From: Malus domestica
Taxonomy: Eukaryota > Streptophyta > Magnoliopsida > Rosales > Rosaceae
Direction: 5' to 3'
DNA: 64,000 bases
Assembly (NCBI RefSeq): GCF_042453785.1
Contig: NC_091662.1
Location: forward strand, 2,051,001-2,115,000
In this document: positions 47,715 to 59,059 of the stretch, one piece after another
Layout of the letters: every line of letters begins with the position of its first letter
Position numbering within the stretch: the stretch's first letter is position 1
Notes under the pieces: generated by a model
The model's database searches: none
What the model was told of the DNA's origin: nothing
Seen by the model: only the letters and a program-made list of their open reading frames with translations
Translations under genes and position numbers: made by a program

Positions 47715-48962
47715 TGTTGACCCTAAAAACTACCAAGCCTACGTGGCGCGCAGGCCGAGTAATTAATGAGCTAACTACGTCCTTCGGTGAATGCAGGGCG
47801 TGCCAACTCGTCGGCCGAGCTCGGCCGAGGAGTAAATTTGTTGATGTTACGTTGGGTCGCGCTACTGACTTCTGCGTCTTGCGATTGCGGCCGAGAAAGG
47901 AACACGTCTCGGCCTCTTGGGCTCTCGAACCTGAAGACAAGGTTACTATTCTTACGAAGTTCAATATCAAATTCGGCTTTCAATGTGCCGAATGTAATAA
48001 CTGTAACACCTCACTTCGCCGAGAAGGCTGATGAGATGACCTCGACCAATAAGGGTTCAGAAACCCTTCTCGACCGAGACTTGGATAGGTAATTAACCGT
48101 TCTCGCCGCAGTGCTGTTGATGCCAACGGAAGATACTGCAAGACCGATCAATTCTACGGTGACAGAGCTATCTATGCCGACTTAAGATATCACCGGTTGC
48201 TTCCACAGTGCTGTTGATGCCAACGGAAGATGTGTCGGCGAAAAAGGAAAAAGAAAAATCACAAGTTGTGAGAGTTTGCGCAAGGCAATTTTGTATTGAT
48301 TTGTAGGTTCCCTCAATGTGCACTGAGCCTTGTATTTATAGGGTGGGATATCTGCTTGGCATGTGTTGTAAAGCTGCCGCCAACATCAAAGCTTCCCCCT
48401 TCATAACAATCTCTTGCAAAACAAAAGATTGTTATGCTTTATCACTTACCGGCATAAATATCAATTATAAGCACGACACTACCTCGTGCTAATTAATAAT
48501 AATTAATAGCATATATCTTTTGTGCTGATAAGAACTCTGACTTGAAATATGCCAAAGATATGCATGCATAGCTGACCAAGCGAGCACACGTGGAAGTCAT
48601 CAACGGTTGAAATAAAAACCCCAAAATTCCAAGAGTGCAGGCCATTTGATGATCATGATTCATCAATTGCCTTCCACGTGGAGTCCATCAAAGTGTTTCC
48701 TTTGAATGCCGTGATTATCCATGCAAACCATTTGAACTGTATCTCTGTTGGAAATATGATTTGTTTCGTCTGGATATAGCCAATATTAGGCTCAGCTAAT
48801 CTAAATATATATTAAGAGATAATATTATGATAAAAATCACAATATTATACCTTAATAAAAAGGGAAAATTATCTCAATCACTTTATCATCTCACGATCTA
48901 GAACTTTACTCATCTAACGGCCTCGACTGCACGGGCCGATAGTGTAAATTTAGGTCCAAACA
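47715..48962 (-). mobile_element. Solo LTR upstream of the IAA29-like gene
   Basis: Bounded by TGTTGACCCTAAA at 47715 and TTTAGGTCCAAACA ending at 48962, with GTAAC duplicated at both sides (47710-47714, 48963-48967). Read on the minus strand it starts TGTTTGGACC and has a TATA-like CTATAAATAC near 48350, followed by a transcribed-looking leader. It ends GGGTCAACA. No retrotransposon coding region adjoins. A 26-bp unit (CAGTGCTGTTGATGCC...) is repeated at 48109 and 48206. Its right end is 635 bp from the IAA29-like ATG. Two CACGTG boxes fall in its U3 part. Confidence 0.8.
48585..48684. promoter_or_regulatory. Two G-boxes (CACGTG) in the solo LTR
   Basis: CACGTG at 48587-48592 and 48675-48680, each followed by GGA[AG]GTC/GGAGTCC and ATCAA, so the flanks are duplicated too. 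G-boxes bind bZIP and bHLH (for example PIF) factors. They lie about 0.92-1.0 kb upstream of the IAA29-like start. A role in its control is inference. Confidence 0.5.
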
Positions 48963-49466
48963 GTAACGCTAGGTCAAATTTAAAAATTATATGATATGTG
49001 ATCAATAAAAAATAATCACGTTAATCAAAATTTAAATATTAATTTAATTCTTAACAAACACAGTGATTATAAAATTTGGTCTAACCTGAATGGGAAGTAG
49101 AGATCTCCGATCTGCTTTATGGGGACCGGCACAGAAAGGGGTACAGGGAGTTACTCGACAGTAATTTCAGCAACACTGATCAGAACATCGTTATCCAAAA
49201 GTTTTCCAACTTCACGGGTGCGACTGATCCTTTTTCGTTTGAACTCCGTAGTTGTTGACGTGTGTAAAAGACGTGGTCTTGATGCGCGTGAGGAAGTGCA
49301 TTGAATAAGTGTTGGGGTTCAGAAAGCAATGTGAGGCAAGTGGGTCGGCTAAAAGTGAAGCATGGATTCGCACAATCTTAGCCAATGTTCCCAGCACTCC
49401 TTGTCCCATCCCCTCCCTTCACCGCCTTCTTGTCCCCCCCTCCCTCCTTAATCCCTCACTCTCTCC

Positions 49467-49474
49467 ATATATTA
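49467..49474 (+). promoter_or_regulatory. TATA-like box of the IAA29-like gene
   Basis: ATATATTA about 130 bp upstream of the ATG, followed by a CT-rich leader. Confidence 0.45.
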
Positions 49475-49502
49475 AAGCAAGAAGCCCAGATCCCTTAAAC
49501 CC

Positions 49503-49507
<5 letters not shown>

Positions 49508-49541
<34 letters not shown>
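49508..49541. repeat. (CT)n microsatellite in the IAA29-like 5' UTR
   Basis: About 16 CT units some 57 bp before the ATG, in the presumed leader. Confidence 0.9.
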
Positions 49542-49544
<3 letters not shown>

Positions 49545-49597
49545 CGTAATTTATTGTGTAATCTTTTGTTTGTTCTCGTTGGACTGGATTACCTGAT

Positions 49598-51046
49598 ATG
49601 GAGCTTCAACTAGGTCTCGCTCTTTCAAGCACTCCTCCTGCTCCTCCGCCAATCAAGGGCTTCGACTTGAACAACTTTGTTGACGAAGCTAGGGTTTGTA
49701 GTAGTATTAACGACAAGTACAAGAAACGTAGCTTTGCCCAAGCTTTTGATGATGGCGAGCACGACAAGATTGGTTCTACTACTAGTGCAACAGCCGTGCC
49801 TCGAACGCTGCCTTTGTTGCTTTGGAACAGTGAACCGAACGAGGAGGACGACAACAACCCAAATAAACGCAAGCACACAAACTCCCGCTTTACCGTTGTT
49901 ATCGAGTACTAATCTCTCTCTCTCTCTCTCTCTTCAATGCTACCTTCTCTCTCTAATCCAAAGTTTTGGTGTTTACAAATATTACTATAATTTACATGTG
50001 TAAGAATTCGATGTATTGTCTTAATCAACTGTCTTGACGCTTATTTGTCTCTTTAGTCCAAGGTTTTGATTTAAAAATTAAAAAAAAAAAGTTCATAACC
50101 ATAAATTAATAATTTGGTCGATGTTATTTGGTTTGGTATAGAAACGATGGAGATGGATTGGTGGGGTGGCCGCCCATTAAGTCATGGAGAAAGGAGATTT
50201 GCTTCCACCACCATCACAACAACCACTGTGGTGGTAATCTAACGACGGGAAATATCAACGGCTGTGGTGGTGGTGGCAGATCAGGGTCATCGTCAAACTC
50301 AAACCAATACTACTGCAACTCTAAATTCGTGAAGGTGAAGATGGAGGGAGTGGGAATAGCAAGAAAGATTGACTTGAGCCTCCACCAATCTTTCCAAACA
50401 CTAACAGACAGCTTGATGGACATGTTTGACAAATGTACGTACATGAGATTGCCACGTGTCCATTTGCATGTCCCCCTTAATAAGGATCCTCTTCGGATTC
50501 GTTTTGTGAGAATCTCAGAAATCCATGTATCATTTTCTTTCATTGTACATCGTGCAGTCAGAAATTATTTTAAAATTTTATTCTTTAAAATTGAAAACAA
50601 TTAATATCTGATAAAAATTGACCGCATGATGAATAATGAACGAATATGATCACAGATCTTCGAATCCTCGCAAAGAGGATTCGGATAGGATCCGGATTCC
50701 CCTGTTTTTGGTGTGAAGTTTAAAAAACTGACACGTGTGGAATTCTGTGTGAAACAGGTCAGATGGATTCGAACAACTACAAACTCACTTACCAAGACAG
50801 AGACGGCGACTGGCTATTAGCTCAAGATGTTCCTTGGAGGTATAATTATGATTAATCAACTAATTAAACAATATTTATTTAATTATTATACACTGATGAG
50901 ATTAGTTAACATACAGGGTTGTGTAACTTCTGTTCAATTAGCCTATGCTTAAGAAACTAATCTAGTTTTAATTTTGGTTCTGCAGGAGCTTCATCCGGTC
51001 AGTGCAACGTCTCAAATTGGTTAAGAGAAACAATAAATTAATTTGA
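49598..51046 (+). CDS. IAA29: Aux/IAA transcriptional repressor, IAA29-like
   Basis: Four exons, 49598-49905, 50142-50434, 50758-50839 and 50986-51046, give 247 aa, close to Arabidopsis IAA29. Domain I is MELQLGLAL (LxLxL motif, recruits TOPLESS). Domain II is VGWPPI at residues 110-115, the degron bound by TIR1/AFB with auxin. The PB1 domain (III/IV) runs from about residue 163: KFVKVKMEGVGIARKIDLSL with its basic Lys face, then YQDRDGDWLLAQDVPW with the acidic motif, ending SFIRSVQRLKLVKRNNKLI. The spacer between II and III is rich in His, Gly and Asn, as in IAA29. Exon 1 ends at a GTACTA donor just before an in-frame stop, so unspliced RNA would encode a 104-aa protein with domain I only. 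It represses ARF-driven genes until auxin triggers its decay. A solo LTR lies upstream. Confidence 0.94.
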
Positions 51047-52260
51047 CTATTTAATTAGTTTGCTCCAGCCAATATTTTAATAGACCCATGCGGCTTTTTG
51101 CAGATGAATTTTTGAGCGACTGATATGTAAAATAATATAGAATTGTAAAATATTCTATCTTATAGATAAATGTCTATATAACTTTCATTTTTTTTCTTAT
51201 ACGAGAGAGAGAATTGAATATAGAAAAAAACGTTCTTAACCACTTAAGTTACATGAGTGATCTAATATCGAACCGTCTCTTCCAGCAAAAAATATGTTGA
51301 ACAACGGTGTGAAACCCAATATTAAAACCTTGAGGGCTTGAGTGTGCCAGCCTGTTGTTGGGCTTAATTGTAAGGCTTTTCCCCATTCGACCACCAATAA
51401 ATGTTGGGCTCAATTCTTCACCCAATGTGATTTTGGCAATGCCCCTTCTTCTTTTGCATTTTTTTTTTTTTGTTTTTAATAAACGATATTATTTACACTA
51501 AGGGGTGAGAGAATGAGTTAGTAATAATGTGGTTCAAATTCGTCTTTGACAAGATTTGAGTCCAAGACCTCTCACTTACAAGTAAAGATAATCACCACTA
51601 AACCGTATAACTGACATATTTTTAGTAGTTTGTTTGGATAAGTTAAAGGAGAACAATCAAGGAAGGGAAACAAACAGAGGCTGCTTAAGGTCATGGTTGA
51701 AAGGTTTAGCAGGTAATGCTAACTTTTACCTATTTATTATTCTGATTTTAGCTTTCTATGTGCACCGGTAACTTGCTAGTAAAGATACACTATTGCAAAG
51801 CAATTATTCTGATTTTAAGATTTGCTTTTGTTTATGGTATTTACGTTTGGGTTACATCAAGGTCGTTATTTGGTCATCCTTTATATTATTTAGGGGTGCC
51901 TTTTTCGTTTTGGATAAAGCATATTTTTTTTCGCAAAAATGGAAAAGTAAATAAGATCTCAAATGAAACAATAATTTATCTTAAATAGTCCAGAATATTC
52001 AATAGTACGGAAAATAAACGGTCTGAATTGAATTGAGAAAATATTATTTTTACGTACTTGTCAATGTAATTATATAAAGCCGGACAACTATTTGGACTGT
52101 TAAAGACTAAAGGAAGCCCAACTTAGCAAAATTTGTTGTGAAAGCGAAATTATCACAGCACCCATCAAGATGCATTGGTGGCTAGATAGAAAAGAAAATT
52201 TCATTATCCTGGTCTCTGGTACTTGAACACTTACTCGAGCCATTTTCCCTTCTCATGGCT
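51047..52260. other. Downstream of the IAA29-like gene
   Basis: 3' UTR and AT-rich intergenic DNA with one SINE-like repeat. No gene recognised. Confidence 0.4.
51477..51612 (+). repeat. SINE-like dispersed repeat, copy A (uninterrupted)
   Basis: Contains AGTAATAATGTGGTTCAAAT, a GAGTCCAAGACCTCTCACTT stretch and CACTAAACCGTA at the end. The same order is found at 61763-61913 plus 63059-63087, where a hAT remnant interrupts it. Confidence 0.65.
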
Positions 52261-52626
52261 GGTTTGGTATTGCTGTGCTTTGAAAAAAAACTGTTGTGAG
52301 AATAAGCGGCTGTGTTGTGAGAATAAGCGGCTGTGAAATAAATCAGCAGAGTGTTTGGTAAACTTTTTTGTAAAAGTACTTTTGGAACAAAAAAAGCAGT
52401 CTGATAATGGGTCTTTTCATTAAAGGAGCACTGTAGCTCCGTGTGCTTTGAAAAAAAGCCAGTTTTCCAAAGCTACAAATAGCAGTTTCAACTTTTTCCT
52501 TTGATTTTAGCTTATTCTCACAGCAGCTTCCAAAATAAGCCATTTTTTTCAGTTTACCAAACACCTAAAACCCTCACAACTTTTTTTCATGGGTGTTTTT
52601 TTTTTAAGCACCTCACTCCCAAACCA
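52261..52626. mobile_element. MITE-like element with GGTTTGGTATTG ends
   Basis: Left GGTTTGGTATTGCTGTGCTT and reversed right TGGTTTGGGAGTGAGGTGCT form inverted ends. Inside is a duplicated TGTGAGAATAAGCGGCTGTG. Same family as 42545-42784. Confidence 0.6.
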
Positions 52627-54749
52627 CCCCTCATTCTAACACTGCTCGTTTTGCATGTTTTAATTTATAACCCCTACATTTCTCATTCTTAGTGGTTTGG
52701 AAGTTGAGTATAGAGCAAAACAACATATTGTATACACTCTTTCTATTGCTTCATCACGTGACTGATCGTGTGATAATTTCGAATAAATTTTTATAAGTTA
52801 TTTACTTCTTTTTTTTGTCTTTTTCACACCTAGTAAAACTGTATGCGTTCAAAGCTAACGAGATGAAAAAGATGAAAAAATAATAAATTAACATCATCTT
52901 TCGGAAGAGGTGGCAATATCAATGTGGTTTGTTTGTCAAATATTTGGACTACCTTTAAATGTCCAAATCTCAAATTAGCGTATGTGACAAAAGAAAGTTC
53001 GTGGTCATGTGAGTTTCTTGGTGGAAATAATTATAGCTCTATAATCCAGACTTTGTGGTTTGCTTTTGTTTACGGAAAGGAGGATTCCTTTCCATCTCTT
53101 TCCACCTACTTCGGGATTCGGGCAGTTAAAATTTGATTAAACGGTTACAAATAAGGGACCTTTTTAAAAGTGATAATAACTGCAACCGTTAGATCAAATT
53201 CCAACAGCCCGAATTTTAGACTAGGTGGATTAGGTGGAAAGGGATCCGAAGAGGATCCCCTTCCTTTGTTTACAAGGTCAAACAGGTCATCCCAAAACTC
53301 AAGCTTTGAAGTCTTAGAGTGCCTTTTGGACCACCATTTGTATTCAATTGTTAATTAAGGTTGGCTAAATTAGTTTTGACTTTTGTACAACCATGGATTC
53401 ATCTACTTGCAATCAATTTGAATTTTGGGAAAAGTCACATTTTCTCCACAATGTCATGATAATTAGCAACTCATTCAGATGTACTTTTAAAATAACTAAA
53501 AATACTTTTAGAGAAAATATTTTTCGTTCAAAAAGCACTTGAAGTGCTTCCTGCAAGAATCACCAGTTCTGTTCTATGTTTATTGTAGAAATCACTTCAA
53601 GTACTTTTTCAGGATTCACTTACATTTTTACTAAGTATTGATTTCAAAAGTACTTTGTCATATTAAAAGTGATTCAAAACGAGCCCTTGGTTGGTCTAAC
53701 TATTTTCGGTCATTATAATATTTCACCATCGATTTGCACATATGTGAAAACCACATATATATATATATATAGTCAGTTGGATCATAAATTATAACCTATT
53801 ATGATTTATTGTGAGTGGATTAAAAATTCATCATAAAAATATGTTTGTAAATATCTTGTCGTTTGTAACAAACGATTAGTATTTGTGAATTTTGTAATTG
53901 GTGGTCTTAGTCTTTGGTTAATTAATTTATAATCTATGGGTCATGATCCGACATGTTAAAGAAACCCCAAAGGACACATTTCGGTGGTTTTTCCAAACAA
54001 GGACACATTTCGGTGACTATGACAAATGCTCTACAGTGCAAACACGATTTTTCATCATATGCTTTTCAGATCATAACGTCGATAGAAACAATCACGTATC
54101 CAAATGTGAGATTTCGTTTGGCCATAGTTAAATGGGAGAAATTAAAGATAAATAGAAATAAGAAAAACCGTGTTATACGTTTGGATGACTGGGACTGTCA
54201 AATATGTCGTCTATGTATCGATTTTATTGTTCTAAAAAATAAATCATACTGACTTCATTGATAATTACCGGCAATATGAATACAATAGCTCTTTGTTATA
54301 AAATCGTTAGGTTCTATTTAAGCACTAGGCAGTTAATTACTGTTCCGATTAATTCTAGAAATTTGACACCTAGACCTACCTAAGCGTCTGCCTTGCACAC
54401 CTGACCGGCCTAGGCAGGTGCCTACATTACGATTCTCATTTAGATATAAAATAGATTACTTTCATTTGCATTTATTTCAAAAATTGTAAAAGACTTACTG
54501 AATGCTTGGATGAACACTCATTATATGTTTGTTCCCTTGTTTTCATGTCCTAATACTTTATCATCTATATATCATTCTATTTTTCAATTTATATATCCCA
54601 ATACAATTATGTATTTTTAAATATAAGTAGACATTTATTCATATGTTATATAAATTTACTAAAATATAAAACTCCGCCTAGATGCCTAGGTGCTAGGTCC
54701 CTACCCACCGTCCGACTAGTGCCTAGTGTTTTTTAGAACCTTGTAGTAG
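52627..54749. other. Intergenic DNA, no gene seen
   Basis: AT-rich sequence. A GGATTCC/GGATCC-containing inverted patch (53080-53270) and a MITE-like patch (53470-53694) are the only structures noticed. Confidence 0.4.
53470..53694. mobile_element. Diverged MITE, relative of 61494-61686
   Basis: Arms contain GTACTTTTAAAATAAC and its diverged inverse, and the right arm ends in GAGCC. Internal AAAAAGCACTTGAAGTGCTT is a local palindrome. Confidence 0.4.
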
Positions 54750-54890
54750 AATGATGCTATCTATACACCCATTCTTATCTTTCACACAACTCTCAGTTTC
54801 TGGCCACATATTGAATAAATTGAAAATGATCAAACAACAAAAATTAATAGATGTGTAGAAGGTAAAAATAAATGTGTAGATAGCATCATT
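54750..54890. mobile_element. MITE, GGTAGTGCTATC family
   Basis: AATGATGCTATCTATACACC at the left, AATGATGCTATCTACACATT reversed at the right: about 141 bp with near-perfect inverted ends. Confidence 0.7.
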
Positions 54891-55670
54891 TATACAATAT
54901 TAATGTCATGTTTTCTATAAAGAACTTCTTTATAGAAAACCGAGCGTCTGTGCATAGAATTTTTTTTCATACAAAAAGCACGCATTTGCATTGATCACAC
55001 TTTATCTGGAAGTTTCTTGGTTTGAAATGATTTGAAAGAGTTACCAAATGCTCACCCACTATTTAGCAACCAAGCAAACAAAACTTGTAAAAGCACAAAA
55101 GCAAACTTCATTGTCTATTGCTTGAAGAAAAAAGAAAGAAAAACGAAGGAAAAAAATAAAGAAATGAGCAAGCCGAGTACTGTGGAGTGTAGGTACCACC
55201 AATGGACTGAAACATCCTCGAAAATTCCATGGAAAATGACATTTTCCAGGACAAATGCGACTCAACCTTTGCTACCATTTTCTTCGTTTGTACCAATTTT
55301 ACGTACACTATTTGCTTATCATTTTTCTCATTTGTGAAAGATAAATAATCCGGCTTTAATGTTCGTGTCAATCGACATTAGGGGTAGGCATTGTGTGAGT
55401 TGGTCGGGTTGGCTTTCAATCTGTTGGCCAACTTACTAAGCTCGGATAAGCATCATTGAAACCTATTTCCACCCAAGAAAATTGACAAACTAGCACATCC
55501 AAACCATTCTACGGTGGCTTGGGTTAGGTGAGTTCCACATGTTGAGATTATTTACTTATTTATCCTTGAAGTGAATATGAGTGACAAATTATTCAAAATA
55601 CATATCATATTATGATTAAAGCATGTGAATTTGGTGTTGTAGAATCACTATTTGTTACCATATATATAAA

Positions 55671-55814
55671 GGGTAGTGCTATCCACACACTCATTTTTAC
55701 TTCTCACACACCCTTCTCGATTTTCAACCGTTTGATCGAATGAATTGAAAAATATCAATATCAAAAAATTAATAAGAGTGTGAGAGGTAAAAATGTATGT
55801 GTCAATAGCACATT
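55671..55814. mobile_element. MITE, GGTAGTGCTATC family
   Basis: GGGTAGTGCTATCCACACAC at the left, GAATGTGCTATTGACACATA reversed at the right, with TTTTTAC[TC]TCTCACAC inside both arms. Confidence 0.7.
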
Positions 55815-56375
55815 CCTATTTAAATTCCAATATTGAAATAAAATATAGATAAAGAAGTGTGTTTAATAACTATTAGATTTTTATCTCAAAAAAAAAAAAA
55901 CTATTAGATTTCATGTACATATGTAATATATATATATATATATGTTTATGAATTGTTGATATTCACATGGGTCAGTTTGTATGGCGTCTATAATACTTCA
56001 ACCGACTCAACCCACCCATTAAATGGGTGGTCGAATTTTTACTCGAGAGTAAAATATTCAAGTTTACAACCCAGTCCAACTCAACAAATTACAATTAGGT
56101 TGATAAGGTTGGTCGTATACTCACCGAAGTGTTCATCCCGTCGGTAGTAGGAATTTTATACAAAATTTAATCGTTGCAAAAATTTATTAACCTTTTATTT
56201 GCAAAATCTAACAATTAATGTTTGATGACTTATCAATGATCTCATATCATCAAAAGGTAAGATTCATGTGAAGCTTCACGTGTTATTAATTGAATCCACA
56301 TTAGAAGTGTCACACGTTGTTGTTATTGGCAGGAGCACACCCAGTCACTTCTTAATTTTTTTTAAGGATACTTTG

Positions 56376-57367
56376 GATGCAGTCCTTAATTTTTAACATT
56401 CTTTGATTAAAACCTTAATGGTACTCAAAGTTTGATCAAGGTCCCTTGATTTTGTACACCTCATTATATTACTATTAATATTTATATTTTTATAGTTTTG
56501 ACATTAATTATTTGATATTTTATGAGATTTATAATCCAATAAATTTAAAATCCCTCATTATTATAATACTATTAGAAACGATTACAATAAAAGAATTCAA
56601 ACATTTTTATTGAATAAATGGATAAAAACTATGTAAAAATAAGAAATAATAAATGGCAAAAGAATGTATCCATAATGTTAAAAAAAATTGGTACATTTTA
56701 CAAAAAAATGGGTACATTTCACATATAACAAAGTGGTACATTAATAAAGAAGAATTGATACATTATAAATAAATTAGGGTACATATAAAAGATTAACAAA
56801 TTATGAGTACAAATGAATTTTTAAAAAATATAGGCCCTAAAAGAAATTAATACATGGGTACAAAATAAAACTAAAAAGAAAATACTACAAAATTTTTAAA
56901 AATGTTGCAAATTAAAAGTGGGTACAAACTAAAAATATAAATATATGATACAAAGTTTAGGCATAAAACATAAATATACCATATGTAATTTTTCTACAAT
57001 GTCATGTGACAGTATACACATGGGTACAAACGCAAATAAAATTTTAAAAAATATGGGCCCAAAAAGAAACTAATATATGGGTACAAATTAAAAATGAAAA
57101 GAAAATTGGTACAAATTAAAAAATATTTGCAAATTAAAAATAGGTACAAGCTAAAAATAAAAATATATGATAAAAAATTTAGCCATAAATATAAATATAC
57201 TAATTGTAACATTTTTAACACTAAAGGAATATATTTAAAAATAAAAATATTTTATTATTCAAATAATTAATGATGTTATTAATACCCAATGACCTTGATC
57301 AAAAATAAAAAATGAATAATATTTTAATCAATAGAGTAACAAAAAAGAATGATGAGAACCTAATTTT
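56376..57367 (-). repeat. AT-rich dispersed repeat with GTACCCAT motifs, copy 2
   Basis: Inverse-orientation homologue of 1317-2016, longer (about 990 bp). An internal part carrying GGGTACAAA...AAAATATGGGC is partly duplicated. It lies in intergenic DNA. Confidence 0.75.
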
Positions 57368-58912
57368 TCCATTTTTTTAACATTGATAACATGTTTACTT
57401 AGAATCAGAGAAGTTATGAATCTGTATGAGAAGTAACAGTGGGGAAAATAAATGAGTATTCTCTTTATTACCTCATACATAATGTTTTTAGCCTTGACAT
57501 ATACAAGACCTACCAACTTTTGCATTCCTTAATTAACGTGTGATTTATATGACATAGATGAGCATGATACTAATTTCTTATAAATTTGTTCTTGTAATTA
57601 AACCATGCGGTGGCAGAGCTAATATGAAGTTATTGGTTATCCAGATCTCAATAACTTCAAAAATCTCAATATGAAGTCATTGGTTATCCAGATCTCAATA
57701 ACTTAAAAAACCTCATGTATATTTGTATGTGTATTGTATTTGACCATATAAATAGCTAGAGCGAACTAAATTACAACCCCTTTCTTCTACTTCTTTTTTT
57801 TCGATCACCCCTGTCTTCACTTTCTTTCTTCCATTGTGGGGTACTCTATTGTGCATACAAAATCCTCAATGAAATGCTCTGGTTGACAAGTTTTATCAGT
57901 CTTTAATATTACTCTATAATTTGTTGTAGCCATCATTGACAAGCCTCTACATATCATAATAATTGTTGACATATATGGGCATAAAATTTTGATAGATGTT
58001 GGCAAGAATCAACATATTTCTATTAGGTGCTTGACAAAATGGTCCTATAAAGTTTTTTTATCGAAATAATGGCCCCTTTATTTGAAAACCTTGATTCAAC
58101 CAGTGTAAACTAAGCATGATTGAATAAAATAATATTAAATTTGAGATTATTTAGAAACATGATCATGGCTTTATTGAGATGCAAAAAAATTGTCACATCA
58201 CCATTGTGTACACTCATGAGTCTGTCTACCTCTCTCACTTATGTTGTTAATAATATAACGTAGTGCCATTCTTCCCAACTTATGAGTAGAAGATTTTAGA
58301 CTTAACTTAAATCCTGCACTCGTTGCAAGTGGCTGTTTACCACAAAGATAGAAAGGAGTTAAGTCTTTGCATGACGACGTAAGTTCAAATTCTATCGGTA
58401 GTTAATCTAACATTTAATCTTAATCTATCGTTTTATATAATAAAAAATTCCGCACTCGTTACTCTTTAGTGTGATATATTGTTGTGATTAAATTTTTTTT
58501 ATTGCATTTATATTGTTTGACAACTATAAATTCAAAATTTACTTGGAAAACACTCTTCTCTTTTTCTTTTCAAAATGGCATAATATTATTAGTAGTGGCA
58601 AAGCGTCCCACTTTACATACAGTGGAGGAGCATGCATGTGATATATGAGCCCTTTGCTCTAGATAAGTACAAAGTGATCTGATTAGAACCGTTTAAAATG
58701 TCTTCCGTCAGAACGAATTGACGTGTGGTTGGTTATTATCCCACGTGAAAATGGATTGAGATAACCACTCGCTGTATATCGCATTTCTTAAATAATCGTC
58801 TCGTTTTGGTGCACGATAAATTGTGAGTATGTAAAGCACTTTTCATATTTAGCACTTTAATCTACTTTATTCTTTAACTACTATTTCAGTTCAGCACGCA
58901 TTCATGTTTTTC
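57368..58912. other. Intergenic DNA, no gene seen
   Basis: AT-rich. A short direct duplication (GTTATCCAGATCTCAATAAC near 57636 and 57684) and a possible SINE fragment (58310-58450, GTAAGTTCAAATTCTAT resembling a B box) are the only structures. Confidence 0.4.
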
Positions 58913-59059
58913 GGGTAACGCTATTCATACATTCTTATTTATTTTGTACATATTTTTGTTAATTTTTATTTATTGATTTTATTTAATTTGTTCAATTTGA
59001 TAATTGAAAATTGAGAGAAGTGGGTAAAAAGAAAATTAGATCTGTGGATAGCATCGCCC
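58913..59059. mobile_element. MITE, GGTAGTGCTATC family (diverged)
   Basis: GGGTAACGCTATTCATACAT at the left and, reversed, GGGCGATGCTATCCACAGAT at the right. About 147 bp. Confidence 0.6.

Noticed and set aside
55379-56150. Second possible hAT element starting TAGGGGTAGGCATTG
   Set aside because: The right end does not pair convincingly and no 8-bp target duplication was found; only the MITE inside it is reported.
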